Part shown: piece by piece, positions 36,331 to 46,834 of the stretch
How the letters are laid out: each line of letters starts with the position of its first letter
Position numbering within the stretch: position 1 is the first letter of the stretch
Notes under the pieces: model-generated
Database searches by the model: none
Told to the model about the DNA's origin: nothing
The model's input: the letters and a program-made list of their open reading frames with translations, nothing else
Position numbers and translations under genes: made by a program
From: Capniomyces stellatus
Lineage: Eukaryota; Kickxellomycota; Harpellomycetes; Harpellales; Legeriomycetaceae
Direction of reading: 5' to 3'
Assembly (NCBI GenBank): GCA_001661515.1
Contig: LUVW01000004.1
Coordinates: 237,439-301,438, forward strand
DNA length: 64,000 nt

Positions 36331-36705
36331 TTACAAGTTGTAGAGGTTTTTGAACTCTGGCTTGATTTTCTCTTTAGGAATCACATTTTTGTTATGAACT
36401 ATCGATCTCAGAATAGGCGAGTATGTAGGCTTTTCAACAATGACCTTGGGTGGCATAAATCCGGCCTTAGCAAACAGCTTTGCAACTGTTTCTGATGGTT
36501 GTGCACCAACGCCCAACCAGTATTTGGTTCGATCAAAATCCAGCAATACATGTTTGGATCGATCTGTCAAATCTGGCTTTGGATTAAATGAACCAAGTGT
36601 TTCCAAAGGTTGTCCGGTTAGCTTTGAGCGCGCATTTGCAACAACTATGTGGAAAACTGTGGCCTTTTTGGCTCCCTTCTTGACAAGTCTGATCCTGACT
36701 ACCAT
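36331..36705 (-). CDS. MRPS16: Mitochondrial ribosomal protein bS16m
   Basis: Bacterial-type S16 of the mitochondrial small ribosomal subunit, 124 residues, single exon. The N-terminus MVVRIRLVKKGAKKATVFHI, the block VVANARSKLTGQPLETLGSF, and NPKPDLTDRSKHVLLDFDRT are typical, as is KYWLGVGAQPSETVAKLF. The start is the natural S16 start (MVxIRL), so no separate cleavable presequence is needed. The length suits a mitochondrial S16 with a 30-40 residue C-terminal extension. The 5' flank (36706-38190) is shared with CSN2 on the other strand. Confidence 0.96.
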   Translation of the reverse strand: MVVRIRLVKKGAKKATVFHIVVANARSKLTGQPLETLGSFNPKPDLTDRSKHVLLDFDRTKYWLGVGAQPSETVAKLFAKAGFMPPKVIVEKPTYSPILRSIVHNKNVIPKEKIKPEFKNLYNL

Positions 36706-38190
36706 TTTGCTACTCGTGTTACTTTAATATCAATAAAAGATCAATACAACGAACTTTTTTTATTATTACTCGATATGTCGACTCGCTCAGCGTTTTTAGT
36801 CTCCTACTATTAAACCGAGTTGGTGTTTATATAAATAGTGTTACTCTCGGATTATAAGTATTGAAATCCATACTCATCCATGGATATGTAATTGAACACC
36901 AAAGAAATATTTGAATCCAGATCGGGACCCATGTATGATTTAATTCAAACATATATATATATTTGACTTGGCACGGAATTTGTATATTTTACTTACGAGT
37001 ATACTGCTTCTCGAAATCCTGAAATCTTACTCTGGCTAAATAAATAAAAAAAGTATTGATTACTCGAAAACATCAAATTATAACAACTATTAATATATTT
37101 CCAATCTTGCCTTTATTTCAAGCGTTATTTTTTTTCAGCTTTTTTTTTTACTTAACTGCCTGATTCTGATAAATCTTTTTTATCCCCTTTAAAAAGTACT
37201 AATTTGATTAGTTTTTCCTGAACTAAATAAATCTAACTCAGCACAACCAGTAAATTTTAGACATTACCAGTATTAAAACCTTGTTCATAATAGCCAATTA
37301 ATTTGTGTTAGGCCTATTTATTTTTGTTATTATCAAGATATTATATCCAATTCTTGTGTTGCTGCAAAAAAACCAACCTGGGCTGTGTAATTACTCCAAG
37401 TTGTAGCTTCAAAAGCCTGGTCAACAATCACTACTTGGCTTATAACTACCACATACTTGAATACAACACTGCACAATACTTACGCTGTGCCTATAGTATT
37501 GAGCTTGGCTTTTGTAAATGCTATAATGACATTTAATAGGATACAGGCTGTCGGTAGTGCGTTTAATATATGTTGGTTTTTGCTTACTTTAGGCTTTTGC
37601 ACTAGATGGACACTAAATATAAATATTGTGTTTCCTTTTTACCAAGATGGGTGCTGGCTAGTGTTGGCTTATGTTTTGAATCAACTAGCTTGATCATCGC
37701 CAGTTTATGTTTGTGTACATTGGTTTAGCTTGAGCTCTATGCACTATACTCGAATTATCGACATTTATCTCAGAAACGTAAAACAGGAATAAAGCGTAAA
37801 TTGGGGAATCAATCAGATTGATTGATTTAAATACAAATTGTTATTTAAACCCCAAACGGAAATATACAATTACAAGTAAAAAAACATTAATACTCGGAAC
37901 AAGAGCTTGTAATAATAGCAAACAGACCGATTCAGTTGATTAAACCTCGTTTAATCTAGTCTAGCTTTTATTTTCCACACTAAATTTGTTTGCAAGAAAA
38001 CAGAAGCAACAAAAGATAAATTGAGGCTAGGAGAATCCAGTAAATTTGTATTAGCAACAAGCAATTAGTAAAAATTAATCGAACACAATATTTAAAACAA
38101 GGTATTCCAAACAAACACACCATTCCAAGCAAAAAGTAACACAGTTAACGATATAAATAGTGATATAAACAGCAGTAAAAGCAAGAGAAA
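36706..38190. other. Divergent intergenic region with a coding relic, 1.5 kb
   Basis: Between MRPS16 (-) and CSN2 (+). It must contain both promoters. A hydrophobic 100-codon frame at 37391-37693 is listed separately. The rest is AT-rich with TATATAT near 36951-36962. Confidence 0.5.
37391..37693 (+). pseudogene. Possible membrane-protein relic, ABCC TMD0-like
   Basis: A frame of 100 codons opens just after an in-frame TAA at 37388-37390 and stops with TGA at 37693. It encodes hydrophobic helices: ASKAWSTITTWLITTTYL, YAVPIVLSLAFVNAIMTFNR, then AVGSAFNICWFLLTLGFCTR. The alternation of helices with a short polar loop recalls the first membrane domain (TMD0) of fungal ABCC transporters. No ATG, no convincing splice partner and no nucleotide-binding domain were found nearby. 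It could be a decayed gene fragment, an unrecognised exon or chance. Confidence 0.28.
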
Positions 38191-40925
38191 ATGTCTGACG
38201 AAGATTCTTACATGTATGATGAAGACGAATATGATTTCGAGTACGAAGATGATGAAGAGCCGATTGAGGACTCAGAGGTTGATTTAGAAAACAGGTATTA
38301 CTCGGCAAAGGGTAAGTACATACACACAGACAAGCATTCTGCAGCTTTGTTTTGTTTTTGGATAATGCAAACATGGAATAGTGTTGATAGTGATATTGGA
38401 TAAATTATGTCAAAGTTTTGGCTTTAAAAACTCAAATGAAAAAAGTAGTGGTGAATGAAGCACAAGTGTGTACTCTGATGTTGACACTTGGTTAAAATAA
38501 GCTTTTGGCAATAACATAAATATCCTGGTAATAGGTTCAAGGGAGAGTGATCCAGAAGCTTCAATCGTGCAATTCAGGGCCATTGTTGAATCGGAGTCTG
38601 AAAAGGGAGAGTGGTAAGATTTTTTTTTAAAGAGGGAATGTGTTTAAAAGACGGCAATAACTGATATTGTGGCGGTGTATCAGGTTCGAAAGTGGCATTT
38701 TTATTAAGAAAAGGAATAAACTGGCTGTATCGATAGGGGGTTTAAGGCGCTCAAGCAGATAACCAAGATGCATTTGAATAGAAAGGACAGTACTGAGGTA
38801 GGCGGAGAGTACATAAAAGGAGAATTGGTAAGGGTATGGTAATTGCTGGATTTCATACCAACTGACTGTATAAATAGGCTTTAAAGTCATATATTGAGTT
38901 ACTGGGGTACGTGAAAGGCGCGGTAACAAGAAACCACAGCGAAAAGTCCATCAACAATCTGCTAGAAAAAGCATCTGTTTGTGTTAGCAACAACGAAAGC
39001 GAGTCATTCTACCAAAAGACTTTGGAAACACTGAAGGAAGCAAACAACGAGGTAATTTCAGATGTGACATACGAGAAGAGATAAAGGGAGGGGGGGGGTA
39101 TTTAAGCGAAGATACAGATGTGATATCTGCGTAAAAAAGTAAATGTAATTCTAAACTTACAGGATTTTTGATCGGTTAATGGGTATTAGACGTTATGGAT
39201 AAAGACAAACTTGAAGCTGGGAAAGATCTTGTTGGAAAAGGGGGAGTTTGGGGGACTGAAGAAGGCAAGTTATAGGGGATATCAAGCACATTAGAGAATA
39301 CATATAATAGTGCTGTTATATGGAATTGATTGGCTTAGGGTTGTAACAGTATTTTTTAATATTGTAAATGACTTTTTCTATTTTCATTTTTTCATTTTTT
39401 TTCATTCTTTTTCTTTTTCTTTTTGTAGTTGGTAAAGCAGCTGAAGGATTTGTGTTTGGCTGATGAGGGGAACGGGGATCCCAACAGAGGAACAAACCTG
39501 CTTGATGCGTATGCATTAGAGATTCAAATGTACTTGGTGACTAAGCAGCATAAAGAGCTTGAAAAGGTATATCAAAAGTGTTTGAGGGTAAAGTCGGCAA
39601 TTCCACACCCTCGAGTAATGGGGCTAATTAGAGAATGCGGAGGAAAAATGTACATGTCAAAAAGTAAGTTTGGCTTTTTTTTTCTTTTTCTTTATGATCT
39701 TCTTTCATCACTTCTCTTCTGTTTGGAAATTATGAGTAAGCGGCATGTAAATGTATGGAAATGTTTGGTGGGTTTCTAACACAGTATTTGCTCTTATTAG
39801 AGAGATGGGAGAATGCTCAGTCTGATTTCTTCGAGTCGTTCAAAAGTTATGACGAGGCTGGAAGCGAGAGAAGAATCCAAGTGTTAAAGTATTTGATTCT
39901 GATGAGCATGTTGTCAGAAACCAGCATCAATCCGTTTGACTCGCCAGAAACCAAGCCATATATCAACCATAAGGAAATCTTAGCCATGACTAAACTGGTT
40001 GAGGCATTTGCAAACAAAAAAATAGCAGAGTTTGAAAGCCTATTGAGAGGTATGAACATATCCAATCATAGAAACCCTGTATTAATAATCGATAATTGAT
40101 TCATGATATTTGAGGGTTGATGATTGAGAACTGGTTGCAAGTTGGTGTTGAATTTAACTGCGTTTTCTGAACCTCATATACATATATATATGTTTACTTA
40201 TTTAATGGTTGACTGATTTGTTGGGTTAGAGGGTGGCAATTCTATTGCTGGAGATCCGTTTATACAGGAGAGCATATCAGATGTAATGAAATCAATCCAA
40301 GCACAAACCATAGTATCGCTAGTCAAACCATACAGCAGAATTGGACTGAAATCGCTGTCAAATGTAACAATCCCAACTCTTTAATAAAAAAAACTGTACT
40401 TTGTAGTTTATACAGTAAAGGTGCTTAAAGTAGGTGTAAGAGGACAAGGGGTGACTGTGTTTGGTAAAACGACTAATACCGTTGCTATCAAATGAACTGA
40501 TGATTGTGTAATTGTAGGAGCTGAATATCTCTGTTGACTTGGTATGTGACTTGCTATCGATGGCCATAATGAATGGTAAACTGGACGGCAAAATAGACGA
40601 AGAATCGGGGTTTTATATTACAAAGCTACCGTAAGTTTGCATTTAGTTGCTAGAATATGCAAGAATATATATATTTATTTAAAACTCCAAAAAATGGATA
40701 GAGGTTGGCTAGGAATGTTAGTTTGTTCTTGAATCGGGTACTTGTTAAATATCCGACAACTGTGTTTGCTTTCCCGCCAGATTTATTAACTTTTACTTTT
40801 ATCCTTTTTTTTTTCGGGGGGCTTAAATTAGAGAAAACACCGAGATAAATATGCTGGGTTCTGTTAAAGATTGGGCAAGATCGCTGGAGATATTGCATAC
40901 ACAATCGCTTTCCAAACTCTACTAG
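38191..40925 (+). CDS. CSN2: COP9 signalosome subunit 2
   Basis: PCI-domain subunit of the COP9 signalosome, which removes NEDD8 from cullin ubiquitin ligases. Ten exons: 38191-38311, 38535-38613, 38737-38797, 38878-39051, 39190-39264, 39429-39663, 39801-40049, 40230-40363, 40518-40630 and 40832-40925. They join to 444 residues, the usual length (human 443). Marks include the acidic start MSDEDSYMYDEDEYDFEYED, VDLENRYYSAKG, GEWGFKALKQITKMHLN, TRNHSEKSINNLLE, SAIPHPRVMGLIRECGGKMY, and INPFDSPETKPYINHKEIL. The C-terminal PCI/winged helix has SLVKPYSRIGLKSLSNELN and MNGKLDGKIDEESGFY. The fifth intron (39265-39428) starts with GC (GCAAGT), and the exon before it ends exactly as the family requires (GEFGGLKK, then LVKQL). 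Confidence 0.97.
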
Positions 40926-41631
40926 TCGTATTTTTATTATTATTAACTTGACAAAATATACAGAGATCTCATTTCATTTATTTTAATACATTCATCTCAA
41001 TATTGCGTTTAGTGCACAAGTGTGGTTTACTTAAGGCGTTATTAGGCTTTCTTTATAAGTAGTAGTTTAAGGGGTTAATAGTATATACTGGACGTCAGTA
41101 TTTAGTATTGAAGGATTGGTGTTTTACATGCAAAAGTGCTTGAAATAAAGACATATTATTGGGTTATACTGCATTATAAAGACATTTTTGAAGCGAAATT
41201 GGGGGAGGTTTGGGCTAATAGGAATGGGTAAAAAAAAAATGATGTTAAAGAAATAAAATTAAATTAAATTGGGACTGTTGACCTTTTTGATTGATAAAGA
41301 GTATATTTAAGTAGAAACAGCTGAAAGTGGAGTCAAGTAGATATCTTTATACACACCCTTATTTGGAATAAGTGTAATTTTATTAACCAAATCATTAATT
41401 AAATTGTTGATAAAACTAGAGCAAAGTAAATAAGAATTGCCATTCTACAAGCAAAAAAAGAAACAAGGCAATATAAAAAAGAGATAGAAAGAGGAGTAAA
41501 GTGACAAAGGGGGGAGTAAATGAATAGATAATAAGTGAGGAATTTTGCAAAAGTTTAATGTTGGTGAAGAATAAATAGAAGAATTGAAAGAAGGAAAAAG
41601 CGAAAAGTAAGCAAGAAAGCAAGGACAAAGA
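40926..41631. other. Intergenic spacer, 706 bp
   Basis: 3' flank of CSN2 and 5' flank of KOG1, both on the + strand. The 200 bases before the KOG1 ATG are purine-rich, continuing the bias of the gene. No gene seen. Confidence 0.6.
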
Positions 41632-44600
41632 ATGGAAGGGAATAGTTTAGAAGGGTATAAGATTGAGAGTAGAGAGGTGAGGGAAAATGTGGTAGTGGAG
41701 GAGGTGAATGATGAAGAGTACGATGTGGCGGACAATTTTGGGGACAAGATAGATATATACACGAGGCCGAGGTCGTTGGCGTTGGCAAATTTCCAGGTGG
41801 GGGAATGGAGGACACGGGATAGGTTGCGGACATGTATAGGGATAATAACGGTGTGTTTGAATATAGGAACAGAGCCACCAGATTTGATAAAACCGTTGGA
41901 TGCGGCGTACCATGAGGCGGGGGTGGATCCAAATGAGGAGGCGGAGATAATTGAGGAGGCGAATATGGGGGGTAGGGGAGCGGGGGATGAGCAGGGGAGA
42001 AAGAATGTGGATGTTCGGTATAGGCCGCCGCTGGAAAAGATAGGTATAAGTTTGCTGGAGCATTACCAGGAGTTTTCAAAGACGGTTCGGCTGAAGCTGG
42101 CGTTGGATCCGCCAATAGAGGATCTGAAGAAGCTGACGATAACGATTAGACATGGGCTGAAAGACGACAGGATGTTGTTTCATTATAATGGGCATGGGGT
42201 ACCAAAGCCGACGAGTGGGGGGGATATATGGGTGTTTAACAAGTCTTTTTCGCAGTATATTCCGTTGTCGGGACAAGAGCTGGCGAGCTGGACGAATGGG
42301 CCGGCGTTGTATGTGTGGGAAGTGTCGAATGCGGAGGCGGTGATTCGGGGGTTTGAGAAGGCGGGGGAGGCACGAGAGCAGGAGATAAGCCGGCAGCAGC
42401 AGCAGATACGGGCAAGGTACAAGGGAAACGAGAATAGCGGAGTTAGGGCACAGTTGATGGAGATAGGAAAGAGCACGATGACACAGGATATACATTTGGG
42501 GGCAACGAGGATGGGGGAAAGGCTGCCAATGAATGCGGGGATTCCAGCGGATCTGTTTACGTGGTGTTTGGTGAACCCGATAGAAACGGCGTTAAAGTAC
42601 CACGGGATGAAGAAGGGGGGACTGATAAGGGAGCTATTGGAGTTGGGCAAGAAGCTGCCGGGAACGGCGCGGGAGAGAAGAACACCGTTGGGGGAGTTGA
42701 ACTGGATATTTACGTCGATAACGGACACGATAGCGTGGACGGTGTTGCCAAGAGATATGTTCCGGAGGCTATTTCGGCAGGACGTGATGGTGGCGGGGCT
42801 GTGCAGAAACTTTTTGCTGGCGGACCGGATAATGAGACATTATGGGAGCCACCCGGTGAGTTTGCCAGAGTTCCCGCAAACACACCTGAACTCACAGTGG
42901 GAGACTTGGGACCTGGAGGTGGACAGCTGTTTGCAGCAATTACCGGGACTGATAGCAGAACAAGAGGGAGCGGGCGCGGGAACTGGAACGGGGGTGGGGG
43001 TGAATGGGTACATATCATCGAATTATTTTTCAAATCAGTTGAATGCGTTTGAGTTATGGCTGCACCATGCACAGTCGACGGTGATGACGCACATGGTAGC
43101 GTCGGAGCTGACGGGGTCATCAGGGAACAGGAGGGTGGGAAATTTGAGGTCGTTGTCGTTGGAGGCGCCGGCGGGACTTGAGCCACCAGAGGAGCTGCCG
43201 GCGGTGTTGCAGGTGCTTTTGTCGCAGATGTACCGGCTGAGAGCGCTGGTGCTGCTGTACAGGTTTCTGTGTCTGGGACCGTGGGCGGTAGACTTGGCGT
43301 ATGCGGTGGGAATATCGCCATTTATGGTCAAGTTGCTGGGCAGTGCGACGACAGAGATCCGAGATGTGCTGATTCTGGTGTGGGCGAAGCTGGTGGCTGG
43401 GGACCAGAACAATCTGAGCGAGCTGATGAAGAACAACGGGTACCGATACTTTATAAACTATCTGGGACTGACGGCAGCAGCAGCGGCAAAGTATACCAAT
43501 GAGGCGAAGAGCAAGGAGAAGGGTGAGCAGGCAGCGGGAGAGAGAGGAGGAGGAGGAGGGGGGGGAGAGAAGGATGGGCTTCGACAGGACCGGATAAAGA
43601 AACTGGATGTAGTATCGACATCAGCGTGTTTTGTGCTGTGCATGTTTATCAAGATGAGCAAGGAGGCGCAGGTGCTAGTGTTTCAGGACCAGGCGATTGA
43701 CTACTTGCAGGGCCACTTGCAGAGAGTGGACAATGGGACTGAGGAACTGGCGCAGCTGAAGGTGTGGGTGATGTACACGTTGTCGGCGCTTTGGGAGAAC
43801 CACCCGCAGGCACAGTGGATGGCAATTACGTACCACGAGTGTATTATCGATGCGCAAAAAGAAGTAGCAATGGCGGGATTGGGCCAGGCAAATTTGCAAG
43901 GATCTGGCAAGCCAGTGGTGATGGGTGAAGGAGTTGGAGGTGGAGTTGGAGGTGGAGTTGGAGAAATGGTTGATAGTTTGGATATAGTTGATTTGTTGGT
44001 AACAATGACACTGCACAGGAGCCACCACGTAAGAACTAGTGCGGTTTACTCAATTGGCGGTTTACTTGACGGGCTGAGGGATTTGGGGGGCGACCCAATG
44101 GCCAAACACGACGACTTGATACCCGGGATTCTGGGGTTGAGTAGTGGCAAAAAGAACAATGATGGTAAAGAAAAGACTAAGACTAAGACTAAGACTAAGA
44201 CTAAGAGTAAGAGTAAGAGTAAAACTAAGAGTAAAGAAAAGGGTAAAAGAGTTGATTTTACGTCGGGGTATAATTCAGACAGTTTCAATGAGAATGAGCA
44301 GAATAGCGAAAGCAGTGTAGTTAGCGAGGGGAGAGTGGCGAGTGAGACAGACGGAAGTGAGGAGGGAGCGGATGGAGGGGGGGTAAGCAATGACCGGGTG
44401 CTGGACAGGGTGCGAGAGACAGAGAAAAAGCTGATTGAGGCGGTGATGTTTGCGGGGCTGGACGGAAACGCGATGGTGAGGAGGGAGGTGGTGAATGTGA
44501 TTGGGGGGATAGTAGCGGGGGATTACATGCTGGAGATGATGCGAGCGGTGGCGATTGTGGTGAGCAGGGAGACAGGGGGCCGGGGCCCGGAGGTGTTGGG

Positions 44601-46668
44601 GGAGGTTGGCGGGAAGGCGATGGCGACGGTGGGGACGATGGGGCGGGTGTACAGGATGCTGCTGCAGCTGTCAAGCGACCCGCACGTGGACGTGATGCAC
44701 ACGGCGAGCAAAGCGGTGGATGTGTTGATGCAGGCGTACCTGCACTCGGCGTACTTTCTGGCAATGGACCAGACAGAGCTGGTTGGGCATATGGACGAGT
44801 GGATGAACCGGACGGAATTATCGAGGATTTGTCCACCGTACCTCAGGAACAACCTGGAGTACATACGGACGTACGGGCGCAAGGTGGGGTACAACAGGCG
44901 GGCGGGTAACAGGCAGCGGCTGGAGGGGGTACAGTATGCGTGGATGCAGTGGGCAAGACTGGAGCTGCGCAACAAGGTGTGTCTGTCGGCGGCAATGGAC
45001 TGGGAGGGGGCAAAGAACACGGAGCTGGACCTGCCCAAGGACTACGACCTGGAGATCAGCAGCGGTGTTGTGCACAAGGCGGGTCGCAAACGTATGATGG
45101 AGAACGTGACGCAGATATCGGCCAAGATGTCGGACTGGGCCAGCAGAACCAAGTGGACCAAGACGGTAGCGGCTGTGCCCAGAGACATCAGCGTGGGGCC
45201 AACAGCATCAGTTATGCATCCGTACAACAGTCACGTGATTGTTGCAAACGAAAAGAACGTGGTGAGTGTGTACAACTACGAGCAGTTTGGAATGGTGGGC
45301 AAGTACGAGATTCTCAATGTGTCTAGCGAGGTGTACTCACCGGTTCGAGACCTGATTCTGTTGAATGCCGAAACCAAGCCGATGCTGCTGGCTGCTAGTG
45401 ATGACGGTGTGGTGCGTGTGTTTAACGGGTACGTGCCGCCATTGAGCCCGTTGGACTTGGAGAAGCTGTCGGCAAAGACCTCAAAACTGAGTGACTACCC
45501 ATCGCCAGACATAATCAAGGTGTTTAGGGCGGTTCCTAAGGCTAGTAAGAGGTCAAGTCTTGTTGGCGGGGCAGTGGGGAGCAACTATAGCGGACTGGGG
45601 ATGATTACCAAGTGGAACCAGAAGAGGGGGCTTCTGTACGTGACGTCAAAACTTAGCAATGAAATTAATGTGTGGAATTTGGCTAGTGACCAGCAGATCT
45701 GCCAGATTCCTGCTAAAATCATTAACGGTCACATCACTGCGTTGTCTGTTGAACAGGGGGGGAACTTGGTGGTGGGCGGTGATAACTTTGGGGTGATCCG
45801 GGTGTACGACCAGCGGATCAGCACCAGTACTAATGATGGGTCAGTTGTGCGGACTTGGAGGCTGAACTACCCGCACCGGATAGTAGACTGTCAGTTCCGA
45901 CATTCAAGTGGAACGGAAATCATGTCGGCGTCTGATGATGGAGACTTGAAAGTATGGGACGTGCGTCACAAACAGCCGGTGTTTACGTTTGACAGGCCAA
46001 CTGACGGTGGTGGCAGTGGCAGTGGTGGCGAGAGGCTGAAGGGAATGATGGTGTTTGACAATCTGAACGTAATAGCTACGTATTCTAGCCATACACTGAA
46101 TGTGTACAATTCACGTGGAATTAGTCTTGGAACCACACAGTTCCCAGCAACTGTGGGAGCAAACATTGCAGCTACAAACAGCCCATCAAACAGCACACCA
46201 AATACGTTTGTCAATGAGTTTGGAAACGGGTTTGGAAATGGGTTTGGGAATTCAGGATTTTCCAACTTGTTGTTTGACGTTGGAAAGTCAAAAAACACCC
46301 TATACAAACAATCCAGCTTTTACAAACCCCAACAATCTCAACAGAACAAAGTTGGGTCCAGATTGCTCCACAACTCAAACACATTTTCTGGATCATTTTC
46401 GGGAACTTCTGGTCTTAAACACCAGAAACCACAATCCGACACAAGCCTTGCTATTGGTGACCACACTGTAAACGAATTTGAATCAAACGTGTTTATTGGC
46501 GGTTTACGCAGTGGTGTTAGTAACACTAACTCGGGCAGTAATCCTGGTGTTGGGTATATTGACGATGGGTCAATCTCTTCAATCGCTTTGCATCCTTACT
46601 TGCCCATGATATCTGTTGCTTTGGAAAACGGTTCGATTAATATAGTAGTTCCAAACACCAAATTCTAA
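41632..46668 (+). CDS. KOG1: TORC1 scaffold subunit Kog1/Raptor
   Basis: Raptor homolog that presents substrates to TOR kinase in TORC1. Single exon of 1678 residues. The N-terminal conserved (caspase-like) domain spans about residues 45-250, with WRTRDRLRTCIGIITVCLNI, RHGLKDDRMLFHYNGHGVPK and GGDIWVFNKSFSQYIPLSGQ. GIPADLFTWCLVNPIETALK and RRTPLGELNWIFTSITDTIA are further Raptor signatures. HEAT-like repeats follow (VLLYRFLCLGPWAVDLAYAV, FPFMVKLL-type blocks, MFIKMSKEAQVLVFQDQAID). Seven-blade WD40-type sequence fills about residues 1170-1678 (MSASDDGDLKVWDVRHKQP). Unconserved inserts include a KT/KS dipeptide run (44173-44230), poly-Gly near 43550 and an FGNGFGNG run near 46220. The first 3.4 kb strongly favours G in the coding strand and codon third positions; the bias fades toward the C-terminus. 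Confidence 0.97.
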   Translation: MEGNSLEGYKIESREVRENVVVEEVNDEEYDVADNFGDKIDIYTRPRSLALANFQVGEWRTRDRLRTCIGIITVCLNIGTEPPDLIKPLDAAYHEAGVDPNEEAEIIEEANMGGRGAGDEQGRKNVDVRYRPPLEKIGISLLEHYQEFSKTVRLKLALDPPIEDLKKLTITIRHGLKDDRMLFHYNGHGVPKPTSGGDIWVFNKSFSQYIPLSGQELASWTNGPALYVWEVSNAEAVIRGFEKAGEAREQEISRQQQQIRARYKGNENSGVRAQLMEIGKSTMTQDIHLGATRMGERLPMNAGIPADLFTWCLVNPIETALKYHGMKKGGLIRELLELGKKLPGTARERRTPLGELNWIFTSITDTIAWTVLPRDMFRRLFRQDVMVAGLCRNFLLADRIMRHYGSHPVSLPEFPQTHLNSQWETWDLEVDSCLQQLPGLIAEQEGAGAGTGTGVGVNGYISSNYFSNQLNAFELWLHHAQSTVMTHMVASELTGSSGNRRVGNLRSLSLEAPAGLEPPEELPAVLQVLLSQMYRLRALVLLYRFLCLGPWAVDLAYAVGISPFMVKLLGSATTEIRDVLILVWAKLVAGDQNNLSELMKNNGYRYFINYLGLTAAAAAKYTNEAKSKEKGEQAAGERGGGGGGGEKDGLRQDRIKKLDVVSTSACFVLCMFIKMSKEAQVLVFQDQAIDYLQGHLQRVDNGTEELAQLKVWVMYTLSALWENHPQAQWMAITYHECIIDAQKEVAMAGLGQANLQGSGKPVVMGEGVGGGVGGGVGEMVDSLDIVDLLVTMTLHRSHHVRTSAVYSIGGLLDGLRDLGGDPMAKHDDLIPGILGLSSGKKNNDGKEKTKTKTKTKTKSKSKSKTKSKEKGKRVDFTSGYNSDSFNENEQNSESSVVSEGRVASETDGSEEGADGGGVSNDRVLDRVRETEKKLIEAVMFAGLDGNAMVRREVVNVIGGIVAGDYMLEMMRAVAIVVSRETGGRGPEVLGEVGGKAMATVGTMGRVYRMLLQLSSDPHVDVMHTASKAVDVLMQAYLHSAYFLAMDQTELVGHMDEWMNRTELSRICPPYLRNNLEYIRTYGRKVGYNRRAGNRQRLEGVQYAWMQWARLELRNKVCLSAAMDWEGAKNTELDLPKDYDLEISSGVVHKAGRKRMMENVTQISAKMSDWASRTKWTKTVAAVPRDISVGPTASVMHPYNSHVIVANEKNVVSVYNYEQFGMVGKYEILNVSSEVYSPVRDLILLNAETKPMLLAASDDGVVRVFNGYVPPLSPLDLEKLSAKTSKLSDYPSPDIIKVFRAVPKASKRSSLVGGAVGSNYSGLGMITKWNQKRGLLYVTSKLSNEINVWNLASDQQICQIPAKIINGHITALSVEQGGNLVVGGDNFGVIRVYDQRISTSTNDGSVVRTWRLNYPHRIVDCQFRHSSGTEIMSASDDGDLKVWDVRHKQPVFTFDRPTDGGGSGSGGERLKGMMVFDNLNVIATYSSHTLNVYNSRGISLGTTQFPATVGANIAATNSPSNSTPNTFVNEFGNGFGNGFGNSGFSNLLFDVGKSKNTLYKQSSFYKPQQSQQNKVGSRLLHNSNTFSGSFSGTSGLKHQKPQSDTSLAIGDHTVNEFESNVFIGGLRSGVSNTNSGSNPGVGYIDDGSISSIALHPYLPMISVALENGSINIVVPNTKF
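44173..44230. repeat. Hexanucleotide repeat coding Lys-Thr/Lys-Ser dipeptides
   Basis: AAGACT units pass into AAGAGT units, about nine in all, in the linker between HEAT-like repeats of KOG1. Confidence 0.95.
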
Positions 46669-46834
46669 ACAACTATAACTTTTTTCTTTCTTTTATATCC
46701 TTTATTGTTTTCCATTTTTTTTTTTGATTGATTGATTGATTGATATATTAATAAACAAAAAACTTGCCCATCTAACTTTTTAAATTTTTTTTTTTTTTTT
46801 TTTTTTTTTACAATAATAAATATATATATAAAAA
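46669..46834. other. Short convergent spacer with simple repeats
   Basis: 166 bases between the stops of KOG1 (+) and the flippase gene (-). It holds four to five GATT units (46726-46744), AATAAA near 46750 and a run of 25 T (46785-46809). The 3' ends of the two transcripts probably overlap. Confidence 0.7.
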
